In this document: one piece after another, positions 33,358 to 40,566 of the stretch | Position numbering within the stretch: position 1 is the first letter of the stretch | Layout: every line of letters starts with the position of its first letter | Origin: UBA4085 sp964556755 | Lineage (GTDB): Bacteria; Acidobacteriota; Aminicenantia; Aminicenantales; UBA4085 | Assembly (NCBI GenBank): GCA_964556755.1 | Contig: CAZKXI010000010.1 | Location: 1 to 64,000, forward strand | DNA length: 64,000 nucleotides | Reading direction: 5' to 3' | Notes under the pieces: generated by a model | Seen by the model: the letters and a program-made list of their open reading frames with translations, nothing else | The model's database searches: none | Told to the model about the DNA's origin: nothing | Position numbers and translations under genes: made by a program

Positions 33358-34683
33358 TTAGGCGCCCTTGAGAAAGAGGCGGATCGGGCTGCCGCGGAAG
33401 CCGAAGGCCTCCCGCAGGCGGCTCTCGAAATGGCGGGCCGAGGCGGGAGCGAAGGCGGCCTGCCCCCCGGCGTAAAGCCGGAAGGCGGGCGGCAGGACTC
33501 CGGCCTGGGTCATGTACTTGATCCGGAAGCGCCGCCCGGAGGGGGTCATGGGCGGATTGGCGTGGTGAACCCCGTCCAGGAAGCGGTTCAGCTCGGCCGT
33601 CCCGATCGTGCGGGAGCCGGCCTTCCAGACCTCTTCGGCCTCGTCCAGGATCTTGATGACCCGCTTCCCGGTCAGGGCCGAGACCGTCAGGACCGGGGCG
33701 TAGCGGATGAACTCCAGGCGGGCGAAGACCCGCCGCTCGACCTCCGCTTCCGTCAGGGCCCCCTCGCGGACCAGGTCCCACTTGTTCACGGCCACGACCA
33801 GGGGCTTGCCCGAGTCCTTGGCCAGCTGGGCCACCGCGGCGTCCTGGCGGGTCGGGAACTCGGCCGCGTCGAGCAGGAGACAGAGCACGTCGGCCCGCTC
33901 GACGGCCTTGCGCGACTTGATGACCCCGGCCGACTCGCGCTCGTCGCCGGTCTTGCTCAGCTTGCGGATGCCGGCCGTGTCGACCAGGACATAGGACCGC
34001 TCGCCGCGCCGGATCAGGACGTCGACGCTGTCGCGGGTCGTCCCCGGCAGCTCCGAGACGATGAGGCGCGCCTGGCCGCAGAGCCGGTTGGTCAGCGAGG
34101 ACTTGCCGACGTTGGTCCGGCCGATGACGGCCAGGCGCAGGGGCCGCTCGGCCGACGCCGCCTCCCCGGCCGCGACCGCCGGGAGGCGGCCGATCAGGTC
34201 GCGCTCCAGGTCGTCCAAATTGACCTTGTGCTCGGCCGAGACGAAGTGGAGGGTCGCCGCGCCCAAGCGGTAGAACTCGGCCGCCTCGGGGCCGGGCCGG
34301 TCGGTGTCGATCTTGTTGACGGCCACCACCAGCGGCTTGTCCAGGCGGCGGAGCTCCTGATACAGGCCCTTCTCGGCCGGCATCAGCCCGCGCCTCCCGT
34401 CCACCACCAGGAGCAGGACGTCCGCCTCCCGGGCCGCCTGCCAGGCCATATCGTGGACCCGCGCGGCCAGAGGCTCGGCCCCGTCCGTCGCGTCGATGAA
34501 GCCCCCGGTATCGACCAGCTCCACTTCGCGGTCCTGCAGCCGGACGACGGCCGCCACGCGGTCGCGGGTCATGCCGGGCAGCGAGTGGACGAGCGAGATG
34601 CGCCGCCGGGCCAGCTTGTTGAAGAGGGTCGACTTGCCCACGTTGGGGAAGCCGACGATGGCGATGCGGGGCCGCTCGGCCAT
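33358..34683 (-). CDS. der: Ribosome-assembly GTPase Der (EngA)
   Basis: 441 aa with two tandem G domains and a C-terminal KH-like domain, unique to Der. Domain 1: GFPNVGKS (11-18), DTGGF, NKID. Domain 2: GRTNVGKS, DTAGIRKLSKTG, NKWD. The KH-like end has PPMTPSGRRFRIKYMTQ. Acts late in 50S assembly. Its ATG overlaps the GerMN stop by one base (TGATG), so expression is coupled. Confidence 0.96.
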   Translation of the reverse strand: MAERPRIAIVGFPNVGKSTLFNKLARRRISLVHSLPGMTRDRVAAVVRLQDREVELVDTGGFIDATDGAEPLAARVHDMAWQAAREADVLLLVVDGRRGLMPAEKGLYQELRRLDKPLVVAVNKIDTDRPGPEAAEFYRLGAATLHFVSAEHKVNLDDLERDLIGRLPAVAAGEAASAERPLRLAVIGRTNVGKSSLTNRLCGQARLIVSELPGTTRDSVDVLIRRGERSYVLVDTAGIRKLSKTGDERESAGVIKSRKAVERADVLCLLLDAAEFPTRQDAAVAQLAKDSGKPLVVAVNKWDLVREGALTEAEVERRVFARLEFIRYAPVLTVSALTGKRVIKILDEAEEVWKAGSRTIGTAELNRFLDGVHHANPPMTPSGRRFRIKYMTQAGVLPPAFRLYAGGQAAFAPASARHFESRLREAFGFRGSPIRLFLKGA

Positions 34684-35261
34684 CAGTCTTGGACGACCAG
34701 GGAGAAATCGGGCGCGATGGCCCGGCTCAGGCTGACGTGGCCGTCGAGGGTCTCTCTCTCCTCGCCGTCGACCAGGATGAAGACCTTCTTGACGGTCTTG
34801 AAGTTCCGGGCCAGGGTGTTGACGATGGCGTAGACGGTGGCCTTCTCGGCCTCCGATCCGGAGGGGTGGCCCTCGACCAGGTCCTTGGAGAAGTCGGCGT
34901 AGGCGGTCCCGTCCTTGGTGACGAAGACCCGGCCGACCTTGGCTTCGGGGGGCAAAGCCGAGGCCAGGCCGTCGGCCGAGCCCTTGATCAGCTCGCCCAG
35001 GACGGCCTCGGCTTCCCGGGCGATGTTCCCCGAAGCGGCGATGGTCCGGGTCTCGGGCACGAACATCCCGTCCTCCTCGCGCTGGAAGAAGAGGGTCACG
35101 GTCTTGGTCTCGGCTTTCAGGGCCGCGGGATCGACCGGGGCCTCGGGCATCCCCGAGGGGCGGGCGATCCGCTCGGGCGAGATGCCGAGGATGAAGAGGA
35201 TGACCAGGCCGACCAGCAGGACGGCCAGGACCGGGACGCGCAGGGAGCGGAGCTTGGACAT
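34683..35261 (-). CDS. GerMN-domain membrane-anchored protein
   Basis: 192 aa. One N-terminal TM helix (about 8-27) leaves the rest outside the membrane. A GerMN domain covers about 50-185: VTLFFQREEDGMFVPETRTI, then TKDGTAYADFSKDLVEGHPSGSEAE. GerMN domains occur in spore-germination and envelope proteins and are thought to bind peptidoglycan-related ligands. Adjacency to a cell-wall amidase (7 bp) supports a wall role; nothing suggests sporulation. Confidence 0.82.
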   Translation of the reverse strand: MSKLRSLRVPVLAVLLVGLVILFILGISPERIARPSGMPEAPVDPAALKAETKTVTLFFQREEDGMFVPETRTIAASGNIAREAEAVLGELIKGSADGLASALPPEAKVGRVFVTKDGTAYADFSKDLVEGHPSGSEAEKATVYAIVNTLARNFKTVKKVFILVDGEERETLDGHVSLSRAIAPDFSLVVQD

Positions 35262-35268
35262 GGCCGGC

Positions 35269-36057
35269 TCAATCCCGTCCCAGGAGGCGCAGGTAGGCGG
35301 CCAGGCCGCGGAAGACGGCCTCGGCCACGCGACCCTGGAAGGCGTCGTCGGTCAGCTTCTGCTCCTCCTCGGGATTGGAGATGAAGGCGGCCTCGACCAG
35401 GACGGCCGGGCAGGCCACGCCGCGCAGGACCACAAAGTCGGCCTGCTTGATGCCGCGGTTCTCGGTCTGGAGAAGGACGTTCAGCTCGGCCTGGATCAGC
35501 TCGGCCAGCCGGGAGCTCTGCCGGACGTAGGCCGACTGGGCCATGTCCCAGAGGATCATCTGGACCAGGTCCTTGTCGTCCTCCACGATCCGCTGCCCAG
35601 CCTCGGCCCCGGTGTTCTCGCGGTAGGCCGTCTTGCGCGACTCCTCGTCCGTGGCGTTGAGGCTGAGGAAGAAGGTCTCGGAGCCGCGGGCCTTCTTGCG
35701 GAAGGAGCCGTTGGCGTGGATGCTGACGAAGACGGCGGCGTCGTTGTTGTTGGCCAGGGCGGCCCGGTTCTCCAGCGAGACGTCGATGTCCTTGTCCCGG
35801 GTCAGGACGACGCGGTAGGACAGGTTGCTCTCGATCAGGGCCCGGAGCTTGAGGCTGATGGCCAGGGCCACGTCCTTCTCGACGGCCCCGAACTTGCCTT
35901 TGGCCCCGGCGTCCAGGCCGCCGTGCCCGGGATCGAGGATGATGGTCCGCTGCTGGGCGGCGGCCGCCGGGCAGAGGAGGAGGGCGAAACCGAGGGCGGC
36001 CGCGGCGACGGCCGCGGCGGCCCGGCCCTGGGGCTTCCGTCTATCGAAGGCGCGCAT
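35269..36057 (-). CDS. N-acetylmuramoyl-L-alanine amidase (Amidase_3)
   Basis: 262 aa with a signal peptide (about 1-34). The zinc amidase motifs are IILDPGHGGLDAG, the Glu in GAVEKDVAL, SIHANGS, and VEAAFISNPEEE with the catalytic Glu. It should cut the amide bond between MurNAc and the stem peptide in the periplasm. No SPOR or AMIN domain, so it is a compact AmiC-like enzyme. Its ATG is only 10 nt after the tmRNA 3' end, with no promoter or terminator between, so it probably depends on transcription from ssrA. Confidence 0.9.
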   Translation of the reverse strand: MRAFDRRKPQGRAAAAVAAAALGFALLLCPAAAAQQRTIILDPGHGGLDAGAKGKFGAVEKDVALAISLKLRALIESNLSYRVVLTRDKDIDVSLENRAALANNNDAAVFVSIHANGSFRKKARGSETFFLSLNATDEESRKTAYRENTGAEAGQRIVEDDKDLVQMILWDMAQSAYVRQSSRLAELIQAELNVLLQTENRGIKQADFVVLRGVACPAVLVEAAFISNPEEEQKLTDDAFQGRVAEAVFRGLAAYLRLLGRD

Positions 36058-36067
36058 GGCAGAGCTG

Positions 36068-36410
36068 TGGTGGAGGCGGCGGGAATCGAACCCGCGTCCG
36101 AAGGCATTCCGCGAGACGCCTCTACGTGCTTATCCTCGTCTTTGTTCTCGCCTCGCGGGACCCGGCGAGGAAGGGTCCGCTCGGCCAGCCTCTGAAGGTT
36201 CGCCCGCCGGGCTCGAGGCGAGGCCCGGTTCGCTATCCCGCTGGTCGGCGCTCCGGCGGCCCCGCGGGAGAGGGCCGGAGGAACGGCTGCTAGCTATTAA
36301 GCAGCGAGGGGCAGAGGTTCTGCACTTCTTGGGTCCACCGTTTAACGAGAGAGATGGGATCTCGGCATGCGGCGTCTGCTTCACTGTCTCCGTCGAAACC
36401 GTTCGCCCCC
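36068..36410 (-). ncRNA. ssrA: Transfer-messenger RNA
   Basis: 343 nt. The 5' end GGGGGCG (36410-36404) pairs with CGCCTCC before the encoded CCA at 36068-36070 to form a 7-bp tRNA-like acceptor stem. GGTTTCGACGG near the 5' end and the T-arm GGGTTCGATTCCC at the 3' end are diagnostic. The resume codon GCA is 87 nt from the 5' end. The tmRNA rescues stalled ribosomes with SmpB. CCA is encoded, and transcription seems to continue into the amidase gene. Confidence 0.95.
36297..36323 (-). other. tmRNA tag reading frame
   Basis: GCA at 36323-36321 through TAA at 36299-36297 encodes AEPLPLAA, ending with the LAA typical of proteolysis tags and followed by a second stop (TAG) one base later in another frame. 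At 8 residues with two Pro it is short and unusual. The resume codon is inferred from position and tag ending. Confidence 0.6.
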
Positions 36411-36425
36411 AACGATTCGCCCTAA

Positions 36426-36454
36426 AGTATAGGCCCCCCCGCCCCCGAAGTCAA
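36426..36454 (-). promoter_or_regulatory. Sigma70-type promoter of ssrA
   Basis: Minus strand: TTGACT (36454-36449), 17-bp spacer, TATACT (36431-36426), about 15 nt before the mature 5' end. The family B repeat arm begins 6 bp upstream of the -35 box. Confidence 0.8.
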
Positions 36455-36460
36455 TAATTA

Positions 36461-36500
36461 GGGGGACACCATACATAACTCCCGAACTTTTTGTTTACGC
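36461..36500 (+). repeat. Family B repeat, solitary arm (locus 2)
   Basis: GGGGGACACCATACATAACT plus the following CCCGAACTTTTTG segment, as at the other loci, but no inverted partner was found before the LarA-like gene. The following 36501-36698 holds no gene I can support. Confidence 0.75.
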
Positions 36501-36698
36501 CAGGCTGGAAATGCCGCAGGGAAATGCCGTGCCTGCCAATCGCACCATAACGATACAACTTAGCCCTTCCAAGAATACCGAAGGCAAATCTAGAAATCCC
36601 GTGGGTATGACGATATAACAAATAAAACCACATCGGAATGATGGGGGCGCGAGAATCACCCTTCGATGCACCTATGGGCGACCGAGGCCGAATCCGCT

Positions 36699-36704
36699 TA
36701 TAAT
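36699..36704 (+). promoter_or_regulatory. -10 box (TATAAT) of the larA-like gene
   Basis: Perfect TATAAT, 34 nt before ATG 36739; the -35 region is weak. GGAG in the leader serves as ribosome-binding site. Confidence 0.5.
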
Positions 36705-36738
36705 AGCCACCGGCAAAAGCAGCCTTCGGAGACAAGCG

Positions 36739-38022
36739 ATGCGGATTCACCTGGCGTACGGCGCAATGGGCCTCGATCTCGACCTTCCCGACGGCCTCCA
36801 TCCCAAGATCATCGAGCCTCAACACCGGCCGGGCTTGGCCGATCCCGGAGCGGCCGTGCGAGACGCCCTTCGGAGCCCGATCGATTCCCTCCCATTAGCC
36901 GAAATCGCCGGTGAGCATAGACCGGTCGGCGTCGTCTTTAGTGATGTCACCCGCCCGCTTCCCCGCCGCCTCCTCCTGGAGTCGGTTCTGGGGGAGCTGC
37001 GCCCAATCCCTCGCAAGGACATCATCCTCTTCAATGCCCTCGGCACCCACCGGCCCAGCCCGCCCGAAGAGCTGGCCGAGATGCTGGGATCCGAGATCGC
37101 CTCCGGCTACCGGATCATACAGAACGACGCCTTCGATCCGGCCACTCAAGTCGGCCTGGGACCCTCCTCCTTCGGCCACGAGATTCGGCTCAACGCCGCT
37201 CTGCCAGAGTGCGGCCTCCTTGTCCTGGTCGGATTCATCGAGCCGCATCTGTTCGCCGGCTTCTCCGGCGGACCCAAATCGATCATGCCGGGTATGGCCG
37301 GCCAGGCCACGGTCCTCGGCAATCATGACGCCGGCATGATCGCCGACCCCGGAGCGACGTGGGGCCGGATCGACGGCAATCCGATATGGCGCGAAGCGAG
37401 CGAGGTCCTGGAGCGTCTTCTGGCCTGGGGGCGCGGCCGAACGGCCTTCCTGTTGAACGTGGCCCTGAACTCGGCCAAGGAAGTGACCGGCGTCTTCGCC
37501 GGCGCCTGGCGGGAGGCCCATCGCCGCGGCTGCGCCTTCGTTCGCGAGACGGCCATGGTGCCCGCGGACGGGCTCTATGACATCGTCGTCACCACAAACT
37601 CAGGACGGCCCCTGGACCTCAACGTCTACCAGGCCGTCAAGGGCATGAGCGCGGCCGCCCGCGTCGTCAAGGAGGGCGGGGCCATCGTCTGCGCCTCCGA
37701 ATGCCGGGAGGGGATCCCGGCCGGGAGCGCCTTCGAGTCCCTCATGGCCGGCGGCCGGACGCCCGGCGAGGTCCTGCGCCGGATCATGAGCGCTCCCGCG
37801 CCCATCCAGGACCAGTGGCAAGCCCAGATTCAAACTCAGATCCAGGCTCGGGCCGAGATCCACCTCTATGCCGACGGCCTCTCGGATGACGAGATCCGCC
37901 GCGTCCATCTCGTCCCCTGCCGAGACCTGCCCGGGACGATTCGCCGGCTTGCCGCGGACCGGGGCCCGTCGGCCCGGATCGCCGTCATGCCGCAGGGCCC
38001 CCAAACCGTTCCGGAGCCTTGA
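36739..38022 (+). CDS. larA: LarA-like nickel-pincer racemase/epimerase
   Basis: 427 aa DUF2088/LarA family. Seen: VVFSDVTRPLP, NALGTHRP (catalytic-type His), PHLFAGFSGGPKSIMPGMAG, which holds the His and the Lys that bind the NPN nickel cofactor, and NHDAGM. Family members racemise lactate or other 2-hydroxy acids. No larB/C/E cofactor genes are nearby, so the cofactor would have to be made elsewhere and the substrate is open. Confidence 0.85.
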   Translation: MRIHLAYGAMGLDLDLPDGLHPKIIEPQHRPGLADPGAAVRDALRSPIDSLPLAEIAGEHRPVGVVFSDVTRPLPRRLLLESVLGELRPIPRKDIILFNALGTHRPSPPEELAEMLGSEIASGYRIIQNDAFDPATQVGLGPSSFGHEIRLNAALPECGLLVLVGFIEPHLFAGFSGGPKSIMPGMAGQATVLGNHDAGMIADPGATWGRIDGNPIWREASEVLERLLAWGRGRTAFLLNVALNSAKEVTGVFAGAWREAHRRGCAFVRETAMVPADGLYDIVVTTNSGRPLDLNVYQAVKGMSAAARVVKEGGAIVCASECREGIPAGSAFESLMAGGRTPGEVLRRIMSAPAPIQDQWQAQIQTQIQARAEIHLYADGLSDDEIRRVHLVPCRDLPGTIRRLAADRGPSARIAVMPQGPQTVPEP

Positions 38023-38023
38023 G

Positions 38024-38060
38024 TGAGCAGACACATACCGAATTCGTATGTGTCTGCTCA
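38024..38060. promoter_or_regulatory. Perfect 15-bp inverted repeat after larA
   Basis: TGAGCAGACACATAC (38024-38038) and its exact complement (38046-38060) flank a 7-nt loop. It starts 2 nt after the larA stop but has no T-tract, and its right arm reaches towards the -35 area of the next gene (-10 TATAAT at 38085-38090). It may stop larA mRNA in a hairpin or serve as an operator. Confidence 0.55.
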
Positions 38061-38115
38061 TTATCGGGCGGCGGCGAGTTGCGGTATAATCGCCCCCATA
38101 AGGAGGGAGAGGCCC

Positions 38116-38823
38116 ATGCCTTCCTATTCGCCCGCACTGGCCATCGCCACGGGGCTGTTGGAGCTTTTAGCCGCCGCCTGGGTCCTGAACAGTCCCGGCC
38201 GCAAGTCGATCCTCCGCCCCGCCGCCCTTATCCTCATCCTCCTGGCCGGCTACCAGTTCGCGGAAGTCGCCGTCTGCGCCCGCCCGACAGCCCTGGTCTA
38301 CTCCCGGATCGCCTTCCTCGACATCACCTGGCTCCCCCCCGTGGGAATCTGGCTCGTCTACCGGCTGCTCCCCCGGGCGCCGCGCCGCGCCCTCATCCCC
38401 GCCACCTTCTTCGCCGCGGCCGCGGCCATGAGCGCCTGGATCGCCCTGGACCCGGGCGCCATCACCCGCTCCGTCTGCCAGACGGTCACGGCCCGCTATT
38501 TCCATGGTCCCGCCTTCGAGCTGGCCTACGGGATGTTCTACCAGCTGGGCATGGCCGTCCTTATCTTCTGGCCGGCCCTGCGCATGGCCGGCGTCGAAGA
38601 CGCGGATGCCCGCGGCCATCTGGCCTGCATCCAGACCGGGGTGCTGGGCTTTGTCCTGCCGTCGCTCTTCCTGCGCCTGGTCGTCCATGAGCCGGCCGGC
38701 CTCCTGCCCTCCGTGATGTGCCATTTCGCGGTGACCCTGGCCGTCGGCCTGGTCGTCCTCGTCCAGCGCGAGCGCCGCCTGGGCGCCGGGCAAAGCCAGG
38801 GGGCGCAAGCCTCCCACGCCTGA
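38116..38823 (+). CDS. Seven-TM integral membrane protein of unknown function
   Basis: 235 aa with about seven evenly spaced hydrophobic helices and short loops. A Trp-Leu-Pro-Pro turn (DITWLPPVGIWLVYRLL) and several lone Cys are visible; no transporter or kinase motif. Promoter TATAAT at 38085-38090 and AAGGAGGG ribosome-binding site. It is followed 20 bp later by the serine hydrolase gene, so both may form an operon. Function not proposed. Confidence 0.65.
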   Translation: MPSYSPALAIATGLLELLAAAWVLNSPGRKSILRPAALILILLAGYQFAEVAVCARPTALVYSRIAFLDITWLPPVGIWLVYRLLPRAPRRALIPATFFAAAAAMSAWIALDPGAITRSVCQTVTARYFHGPAFELAYGMFYQLGMAVLIFWPALRMAGVEDADARGHLACIQTGVLGFVLPSLFLRLVVHEPAGLLPSVMCHFAVTLAVGLVVLVQRERRLGAGQSQGAQASHA

Positions 38824-38843
38824 GATTTCCGAAGGAGACCGCC

Positions 38844-40142
38844 ATGATCCGCCTCCCCTCCCTCCCGGCCGCCCTGCGCGCCGCCGGGCTGATCGGCGCG
38901 ATGTCATTCGGCCTGATCTTCCCACCGCCCGCGGCCTCGGCCGGTACGCCGCAGCCTCCTCGACCCGCCTCGGAGCTGAAGAAGGCCCTGGCCGACTTCC
39001 GGAGCTTTTTCGCGGACGGGATGGCCCGGGCCGGCATCGTCGGCGGCTCCGTCCTCATCCTGCGCGACAATCGGGTCCTGGACCAAGCCCACTTCGGAGT
39101 CGGGAACCTGGACACAGGCGCCCCCGCCGGCGACCACACCATCTACCACTGGGCCTCGATCACCAAGACCATGACCGGGATCGCCATCATGCAGCTCCGC
39201 GATCGCGGGCTATTAAAGCTCGACGATCCGATCGTCACCTACGTCCCGGAGCTGCGGCGGGTCCGCGACCCGTTCGGGGACATGTCGGAGATCACCCTCC
39301 GCCACCTCCTGACCCACAGCGCCGGATTCCGGAGCGCGACCTGGCCCTGGCGGGACAAGGACTGGCAGCCCTTCGAGCCGCCGCGCTGGGAGCAGGTGGC
39401 GGCCATGCTCCCCTACACCGAGATCGAGTTCAAGCCGGGCAGCCGGCGCAGCTATTCCAATCCGGGCATCATCTTTCTCGGTCTGACGATCGAACGGCTG
39501 ACCAACGAGGACTACGAGGTCTACGTCGACAAGAACATCCTCCGGCCCCTGGACATGCGCGAGAGCTATTTCGACGCCACGCCCCGCCACCTCCTGAAGA
39601 ACCGGGCCCGCAGCTATTACCGCGCGGACGGGGTCCTGACCCCTGCCCCCTTCGACCCCGATACCGGCGTCACCGTCTCCAACGGCGGCCTCAACGCGCC
39701 GATGGCCGACTTCGCCAAATACCTGGACTTTCTAATGGGGAACCCGGCCAAGCGGGAGGACTACGACGGGATCCTGAAGCGGGAGTCCCTGGAAGAGATG
39801 TTCCAGCCGGCGATGGCCATCGAGCCCGAGGCGCCGCCGGCGGCCAGCCAGGGGCCTTCAGCGGAATCGCAAGGCCTGATCTTCTTCATCGAGACGCGCT
39901 TCGGCCGGACCTTCATCGCCCACAGCGGCCATCAGAACGGCTTCGTCAGCCACTTTTACCTGGATCCTGCGGCCCGCGCGGCCTACGTCGTCGCCTACAA
40001 CACCTATGCCACGGTCGGGCCGGGCCCGGCCGCAGCAGCTTCCGCTGTCGGCACCGACGACCTGGACCGGGAGATCCGGACGCGCCTGCTTCGAGACATT
40101 TTCCCCCGGCTGGTCGCGCCAGGCTCGCCACCGATCCGGTAG
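38844..40142 (+). CDS. Exported class C beta-lactamase-family serine hydrolase
   Basis: 432 aa with a signal peptide (about 1-33). The beta-lactamase/DD-peptidase fold is shown by WASITKTM (SxxK), YSNPG (YxN) and a C-terminal HSGHQNG in the position of KTG. Such proteins are esterases, D-aminopeptidases or peptidoglycan enzymes; resistance is not implied. AAGGAGA precedes ATG 38844. A decayed relative lies immediately downstream in opposite orientation. Confidence 0.87.
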   Translation: MIRLPSLPAALRAAGLIGAMSFGLIFPPPAASAGTPQPPRPASELKKALADFRSFFADGMARAGIVGGSVLILRDNRVLDQAHFGVGNLDTGAPAGDHTIYHWASITKTMTGIAIMQLRDRGLLKLDDPIVTYVPELRRVRDPFGDMSEITLRHLLTHSAGFRSATWPWRDKDWQPFEPPRWEQVAAMLPYTEIEFKPGSRRSYSNPGIIFLGLTIERLTNEDYEVYVDKNILRPLDMRESYFDATPRHLLKNRARSYYRADGVLTPAPFDPDTGVTVSNGGLNAPMADFAKYLDFLMGNPAKREDYDGILKRESLEEMFQPAMAIEPEAPPAASQGPSAESQGLIFFIETRFGRTFIAHSGHQNGFVSHFYLDPAARAAYVVAYNTYATVGPGPAAAASAVGTDDLDREIRTRLLRDIFPRLVAPGSPPIR

Positions 40143-40566
40143 GTCCCGACATATTCAGAGAACCAGGCGGGACGGACGCCGACCGCTATCCTAGGAGCTG
40201 GACGAAGGGCTTCCCGGCCGGACAGGATCTCGCCCAAGCTTCGGCCTAACTTTCCGGCGTGCGCTCCCCCGATATTGTTGAGCACGGCGACAAAGATGTC
40301 CTCATCCGGCCAGGTCTCGACCCAGCGGCGCATACTCCGGAACATGGTCCGAAGCGGAAGCATCGAGATCGAGCTAGCCTACGTCCCGGAACAGGAGGAC
40401 GGCCGCCGTCGGGAGAGTTTTGGTGACCGAGCCGATGGCGAAGGGGGTGTCCGGCGTGAGAAGCCGAACGTCTTCGGCGTCCGCGAAACCAAAGCCGGCC
40501 GTCAGCCTTTCCGCGGACCCGCCTCCCTCGATCGCGAGTCCATCCCGTCGTTCTACCTCGGCGGCC
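40143..40566 (-). pseudogene. Remnant of a second beta-lactamase-family serine hydrolase
   Basis: Minus-strand translation gives an N-terminal piece with TPFAIGSVTKTLPTAAVL (the SxxK motif) that stops at TAG 40376-40374. From about 40363, in another frame, follows a C-terminal piece, DEDIFVAVLNNIGG then LGEILSGREA and FSEYVGTYRI, typical of the tail of such enzymes. The ~200-250 residues between are missing. It overlaps the end of the deacetylase gene by a few bases. An internal deletion plus frameshift is the simplest reading. Confidence 0.72.

Noticed and set aside
34683..35261. Spore formation inferred from the GerMN domain
   Set aside because: GerMN domains also occur in non-sporulating didermic bacteria, and no other sporulation gene is visible.
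36451..36825. 124-codon minus-strand frame between ssrA and larA
   Set aside because: It ends by reading through the family B arm, overlaps the larA start and has no ribosome-binding site or motif.
38844..40142. Antibiotic-resistance beta-lactamase
   Set aside because: The family is mostly esterases and D-peptidases. The KTG position is HSG here, and the context gives no sign of resistance.
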